A DNA stretch of 64,000 nucleotides from Ulota crispa (taxonomy: Eukaryota; Streptophyta; Bryopsida; Orthotrichales; Orthotrichaceae): positions 13,798,471-13,862,470 of the forward strand of contig OY987247.1 of assembly GCA_963920765.1 (NCBI GenBank), read 5' to 3'. A program made the translations under genes and the position numbers. The notes beneath the pieces were generated by a model, which was not told where the DNA came from, did not search any database, and saw nothing but the letters and a program-made list of their open reading frames with translations. Shown here piece after piece: positions 59,001 to 64,000 of this stretch (the stretch's first letter is position 1; each line of letters starts with the position of its first letter).

Positions 59001-61933
59001 GGGGAGCTGCTGAAGCGGAAGGCAGATCAGGGAGTGCGAGTGAACATCATGGTGTGGGACGACAGGACATCCTTTTGGCTGCGTCAGCAAGGGCAGATGA
59101 TGACCCACGACGAAGAGACCGCGGTCTACTTCCAAAACACCAAAGTCAACTGCTACCTTTGTCCTCGAAACCCTACAAGCAGCTTAACGTACTTGCAACA
59201 AGCGCAGATCGGGAACCTCTTCACGCATCACCAAAAGTCTGTGATTGTGGATGCTCCGGTACCAGGAGGGGGTCCCTTCTCGCCGCAGAGAAGGATTGTG
59301 AGCTTTGTGGGAGGGCTGGACCTCTGCGACGGCCGCTACGACACGCAGTACCATTCTCTATTTCGAACTCTCAACGGGGCGCACAAGCAGGACATGCATG
59401 CGGTGTTTTCTGAGACCTCCATTGAGTGTGGCGGACCTCGTGAGCCCTGGCACGATATTCATTGCAAGCTGGAAGGTCCCATTGCTTGGGACGTCTTGTA
59501 TAACTTTGAGCAGAGGTGGCGCAAGCAGGCTGGAAGGCGCTTGGGCGATGCTCTGTTGCCCATCGTTGAGATGGGCCTTGGTCCTGTCCTTGCTACCTTT
59601 GAGGACGACCCGGAGGCTTGGAACGTGCAGCTGTTTCGTTCCATTGATGCAGGTATGGCTGGTTCTCGCCAATTTGATATTCGTCAGATGGCTGCTGATG
59701 CTAGAAACTTGTTACAAAGTTCATTTGCAGTAAAATCTTAACATCCTCCTCTCCTTGGTCTAGATTGAGTATTGTATATGGCATGCTACTGCTGTTATTT
59801 CTTTTAAGTGCTTTTAGTTGCTGCGAGTAGTACTGAGTTGCAAAGTAACAAGGAGGTAGTGACATATGCACACCCAAGTCGTAGCACGCCGCATGCAGTT
59901 TTTAATCTGGCGTAATCAACGACGAGAGTAATTAACAAATGCAAATAAATACACTTCATGACGGTATTTGTTGAATACACGCAAGTGAGGTTGTGCTCCA
60001 TACGTTCCTGAGAAGCTAAAACTGACTGACTTTCAAAACATGTTTCTATTATTCGAAATGGAAGCCCTTTTTCGACCATGTAAGCACTGAACTTGAGGCT
60101 GTTTCTTGGATTTGTTGGAATTTTGCAGGGGCTGCTTTTGGTTTTCCAGACACTCCCGAACAAGCAGCACTGCAGGGCTTGATAAGCGGGAAAGACAACA
60201 CCATAGACCGCAGCATCCAGCACGCGTACGTCGACGCCATCCGGAGAGCCAGGAACTTCATCTACATTGAGAACCAGTACTTCATCGGCTCCGCGTTCGC
60301 CTGGGACACCAAGCAGGAGTCCGGAGCCTACAACCTCATCCCCATGGAGCTTGTGCGCAAGATCGTGAGCAAGATCGAAGCTGGCGAACGCTTCGCCGTG
60401 TACATCGTAATGCCGTTGTTCCCCGAAGGAATTCCCGACAGCGTCCCCGTGCAAGAGATTCTGGCCTGGCAGAGACGCACGTTCCAAATGATGTACAGAC
60501 AAATTGCGTTTGCGTTGCGGGCGAAAAGGATATACGATCAGCATCCTAGAGAGTATCTGTCTATATTTTGCTTGGGGAACCGGGAAACGAAAGGGCCTGG
60601 GGAGCAGGCTCCAACGAAAGAACCTGTCGACGCTTATTATAAATCTGCCCAGGAGCACCGTCGGTTTATGATTTATGTGCATTCCAAGATGATGATCGGT
60701 ACGTTTCTTCTTCCTCACTTTCAATTTTCACTGAACTTTTAACCGTTTAAAGATTCTGAATTGTTCACTCCATTAGGGGCCTGAAGTCCATACTCAAAAC
60801 CTAGTCCTAAATTTTTCTTAAGCAACCACGTTATCAAAGGACGCCATCTTGTAGGTTTTCTGAAAATCTTGGAAGAGGGGCTGAATTTTTGGGAAACTTC
60901 TGGATGTTAAGAATCTCTTCTTGTTACCCATCGTCCTTACGATCATCTTGCCATTGTAAGTAGCTACCTGAAGTTCATAGGTAGCTGCAAAAGGATCAAA
61001 GTTTTTTTTTCTTCTGGTTTTTATGTGTTACCAAAGATTCCTATGTTCTTCATTAAGTTCCAATCATGACACCTCTTAATGAAAACATCCTCAGTGCAGC
61101 CCTGTACTGTTGGCCTCTAAAGGGAATCAGTAGGACAGATTCTATATCACTCAACTACAGAATTTGCAGAGAATGCCTTCTCTTGCAGCAACGCAATGGA
61201 GAATATATCAATGCTTTAGAGGTCAATTGTCTCGGAATGCGTCGAGGAATTTGACACTGTGGTGTTCATATTTGTTGGGAAGAAGTTCCTCAGTGCAGCC
61301 CTGGCCTCTAAAGTGAATCAGTGGGGCAGATTCTATATCACACAACCACAGAACTTGCAGAGAATGTCTTCTCTTGCAGCAACGCAATGGAGAGTATATC
61401 AATGCTTTAGAGGTCAATTGTCGCATCGAGGAATTTGACACTGTGGTGTTCATATTTGTTGGGAAGAAGTTTGGCTAACTTGAGCTAACACTGGTGTTGC
61501 AGTGGACGACGAGTACATAATAGTAGGCTCGGCCAACATCAACGAGAGGTCCATGGACGGAGCGCGCGACTCCGAGATCGCCATGGGCGCATACCAGCCC
61601 TGCTACCTGGCCACGCACCAACCTGCAGCGGGCCAGGTCCACGGCTTCCGCATGGCGCTCTGGTACGAGCACACAGGCTTCCTTGACGGCTCCTTCTTGC
61701 AGCCGTGGAGCCTGGAGTGCGTGCGCCGCATGAACCACCGCGGTGACGAGCTCTGGGCGTTGTTCACACAAGAGGACGTAGTGGATCTCCCTGGTCATCT
61801 CTTGTCTTACCCCTTCAATATCGGCCTGGACGGATCCGTGTCCGAGATTCGAGGCTCGGAGTGTATCCCTGACACCAAGGCCAAGGTGCTCGGTAGCTCC
61901 ACTTTAGCCCTCCCTGACATCCTCACCACGTAA
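56021..61933 (+). CDS. PLDALPHA: Phospholipase D, alpha type (C2-PLD)
   Basis: Hydrolyses phosphatidylcholine and related lipids to phosphatidic acid; peripheral membrane and cytosolic, Ca2+-dependent through a C2 domain. Exons 56,021-56,128, 57,012-57,270, 57,959-58,345, 58,981-59,652, 60,129-60,698 and 61,503-61,933 give 808 residues, the usual length for PLD alpha. The C2 domain (about 1-150) opens with [16 protein letters not shown]. The first catalytic HxKxxxxD is HQKSVIVD (335-342) and the second HSKMMIVD (660-667). IENQYF (522-527), the alpha-type KIEAGERF and the C-terminal LPDILTT are present. All junction phases match. Five introns are used; the second (57,271-57,958) starts with GC instead of GT, giving G|GCAAGC and restoring LLSGQRID. 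Intron 5 contains a tandem duplication. No frameshift or stop: it appears functional. Class alpha is favoured over beta/gamma/delta by the start, ERF motif and C terminus. Confidence 0.95.
61090..61471. repeat. Tandem duplication in PLD intron 5
   Basis: Two direct units, 61,090-61,288 and 61,289-61,471, both starting ctcagtgcagccctg and ending gttgggaagaagtt. They differ by two deletions of about 5-10 nt in the second unit and scattered substitutions. No coding frame is conserved. Confidence 0.92.
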
Positions 61934-62796
61934 ACCTTTCCACTTTTTGCATCAAGAGTCATTCTTTCATGCTTCTATTCCGAAACTGAGTTCATCATTT
62001 AACTTGTTTCGTAACATCTGTCACGTGCAACACTTTTTTTGCGACTGTGGAGAAGCCTGGAGTACATTTGCAGGAATAAGGTCCTGAGCAGACGATGAGC
62101 TTTGGGCGATATTTGTTCGAGAGGACGTCGCCTTGCGTAATAATCCCTTTCAGTGTTGGCCTGGATGGATCCTTTTTGGAAATTCGAGGCTCGGAATTAA
62201 TTCTGAGTCTGAAATGGCGAGGTACTTGGTAGCTCCTCCTGAGCCATCCATAACATTCTGACCATGTATATCAACCAGCTTTTCCTCTTCTTCTTTTTCT
62301 GGAGGTAAATCATTTCGGAAATTGTAATAATTGTTGCTGCTTCATAGCGGCGACATGAAGGATTGCACTTGGTGCAGCTAATAAGAACATCTTCAATAAA
62401 CTCTTCATTCACCGAAAGGTATTGCTTCTTTTCTTGTTGTATTGATATCGTGAGAATGGCTATAGTCTATTTGTTGTAAGAGTAATAGTGGTCTACCACC
62501 TTATCCTTGATAATAGGAGGTAGACTTGGTAGCTCAAATATATGAGAGTGAGCATATTTGCTGCGTATAAACTAAGGGAGAGGCCTTGTAATATCAAAAG
62601 TTACGTTTAGAGTGGGTGTGAGGAAGTCTAAGTAGGTTGGTAGTTGGAACCATAGCTAGGAGCAAATAGGAGTTGTATATCAGTAGAATAAAGTGTATTA
62701 AATTTCAAGTTAAGGAATTTTGCCCATTTGAGGTTATTGAAGTGAAGTGCAATGCTGATTCTTCTTCTCAATGGAAAATATGCGTGCATACAAGGA
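61934..62796. other. 3' flank of PLD
   Basis: Probably includes the 3' untranslated region. A short stretch near 62,085-62,210 (gacgatgagctttgggcgat, ggcctggatggatcc, gaggctcgga) is a decayed duplicate of the last PLD exon (61,743-61,860), roughly 350 nt downstream of it. No intact gene. Confidence 0.6.
62085..62215 (+). pseudogene. Partial duplicate of the last PLD exon
   Basis: Words gacgatgagctttgggcg, gaggacgtcg, cccttt..gt.ggcctggatggatcc and attcgaggctcgga parallel the exon 6 sequence for [14 protein letters not shown] and [15 protein letters not shown] in the same order, with intervening deletions and frame loss. It is a short dead tandem copy. Confidence 0.6.
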
Positions 62797-63033
62797 TTAA
62801 CCCCTGAACAGCCCATCGGGCATCTCTGGCCGTATATACAGCCGTATTTGAATTGTTCTGAGGGTTTTTCAAAAAAAATTATGCACCGACCATTGTATAA
62901 CCCCCACCATTGAATAACCCTTCAATATGTATGGTTGTAACACTTAATTTCCAACTAATTCAAACTTTTAAATATTGATTGTGACCGTATTTGGTACCGT
63001 ATCTCTAGAACCCAAGGGCCCTTCACAGGTTAA
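62797..63033. mobile_element. Short TTAA element (P)
   Basis: 237 bp. Left TTAACCCCTGAACAGCCCAT, right GGGCCCTTCACAGGTTAA: inverted ends on TTAA. The interior is unrelated to family A. Confidence 0.7.
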
Positions 63034-64000
63034 CAAGCAACTATGTTACGAGAGGCTTTGCGGCTCTTTTTTCAAGTAAGGTACCTAATCAAATTTTCTT
63101 TGGGTAGCTTCTCTTGATGCAAAGCCTCCTCCCTTTTGGTCTAGAGCCAATAAATTGTTATGGTGGTTGTTGAGAACAAAATTTTGAAGTGGTAGTGGAG
63201 TTTTGGCAAACATGGCTCTAGAGCTTGAAATTGATGAAACCACACTTTGTTGAAGTTGATCCTTTCTACATGTGTACTTTTTTGTGTGTGTTCATAGATT
63301 TGACAACTGTCATTGACCATGGAAAAGGGATCTCCACAAATCCAACATAAAGAGTAAGTCATACCCTAACTAATAGTCATATACTAAATTAATAGAAAAT
63401 TCACATGTAGAACCTCAACATGTGGCAATAGAGTAAATCCCCTAAACACTTGTATTTATGTTTTCTAGTTCTTTCTTTTTTTTTGATGATGATGGAAGGC
63501 CTTAGAAAGGCTTGTAGGGGTTAAGTGCCTTGACTTGCCAAAGGTGATTTAATTAGAAATAAAAGTGTGAAAAGAGGTGGGGTTGTGAAATGAAATACAC
63601 CTGCACCATAATTACACCACCATGATTACAAAAATGAGGAGACCATTCCCATCAAATAATGCTAAGAGTATGTTTGTGTTTTTAAATACTTCATGTAACG
63701 TCTTCCAAATCGCAGTACTCTTTTTTTTGTTTGTGTTTGTGTAAAAGACTAATGTTTTGCTAGTCTTGTTTTGTATTTTACGAAACAAAATGGCTGCAAA
63801 TGGGGGGGGGGTGCTTGCAGTAAGATTTCTATGCAAATTTCAGGAGGTTTGGATGGACATGGAGACCAGTTCAAATGACTCAACTAGTTTGCACCAAATG
63901 ACTCAACTAGCTTTGCAGAGTCATTGGTATGTTTGGAGTTGTCTAAACAAGAAGTATCAAGAGCCTATTTTGAAAAGAAAATAAGATTAACAATCTGTTC
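63034..64000. other. Intergenic, no gene seen
   Basis: No supported gene. A run of ten G at about 63,802-63,811 is the only notable feature. Confidence 0.45.

Noticed and set aside
59804-60724. 306-codon minus-strand open frame
   Set aside because: It is the antisense of PLD exon 5 and intron 4; the plus strand encodes the conserved enzyme.
14667-63033. CCCTAAA words at element ends read as interstitial telomere repeats
   Set aside because: They occur once per element end, next to TTAA and in inverted pairs, never in tandem arrays.

Overview
The window is nuclear DNA of a land plant. Three genes have plant-type intron structure: the C-terminal exons of a cytosolic-type alanyl-tRNA synthetase (left edge), a plant lysine-rich protein of the MSRC-[FY]-P-[FY]-PPPGY family (44-46 kb), and a complete C2-domain phospholipase D of the alpha type (56-62 kb). 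The intergenic DNA is AT-rich and packed with small transposable elements. I cannot name the species. The very repeat-rich, gene-poor layout would fit a non-flowering land plant with a mid-size to large genome, but that is only an impression.

Layout. 1-2.4 kb: AlaRS exons, frame-broken. 2.4-5.2 kb: small transposons, a solo Copia-like LTR and a 23-bp minisatellite. 5.2-9.4 kb and 24.4-27.6 kb: two diverged copies of one unrecognised gene unit, both decayed, each running into a fragment of a PLP-dependent cysteine synthase/desulfhydrase-like enzyme. 10.7-13.5 kb: remnants of an unrecognised gene. 13.6-24 kb and 29.5-41 kb: dense, nested MITE-like elements. 42.3-46.1 kb: solo LTR, minisatellite and the MSRCYPF gene. 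47-53.5 kb: more elements and a minus-strand coding remnant. 54.5-61.9 kb: PLD gene with a long leader that contains a triplicated block. 62-64 kb: mostly empty, with one short element.

The strongest unusual signal is a large set of non-autonomous elements bounded by TTAA, with ends of the form CCC(C/T)TNAANGNCC...GGGG. This is the signature of the piggyBac superfamily, which I do not expect in a land plant. About 20 copies of several unrelated internal sequences are present. Neighbouring copies often share one TTAA. One copy (29,508-30,439) sits inside the terminal repeat of another, so the empty TTAA target can be read directly. Several are near-perfect palindromes. Other elements have clean target duplications: 9 bp (Mutator-like), 8 bp (hAT-like), 3 bp (CACTA) and 5 bp (solo LTRs). 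The locus at 32.0-35.0 kb is a nest of at least five elements.

The three recognised genes have unrelated roles (translation, a probable nuclear protein, phospholipid signalling), and nothing indicates joint regulation.
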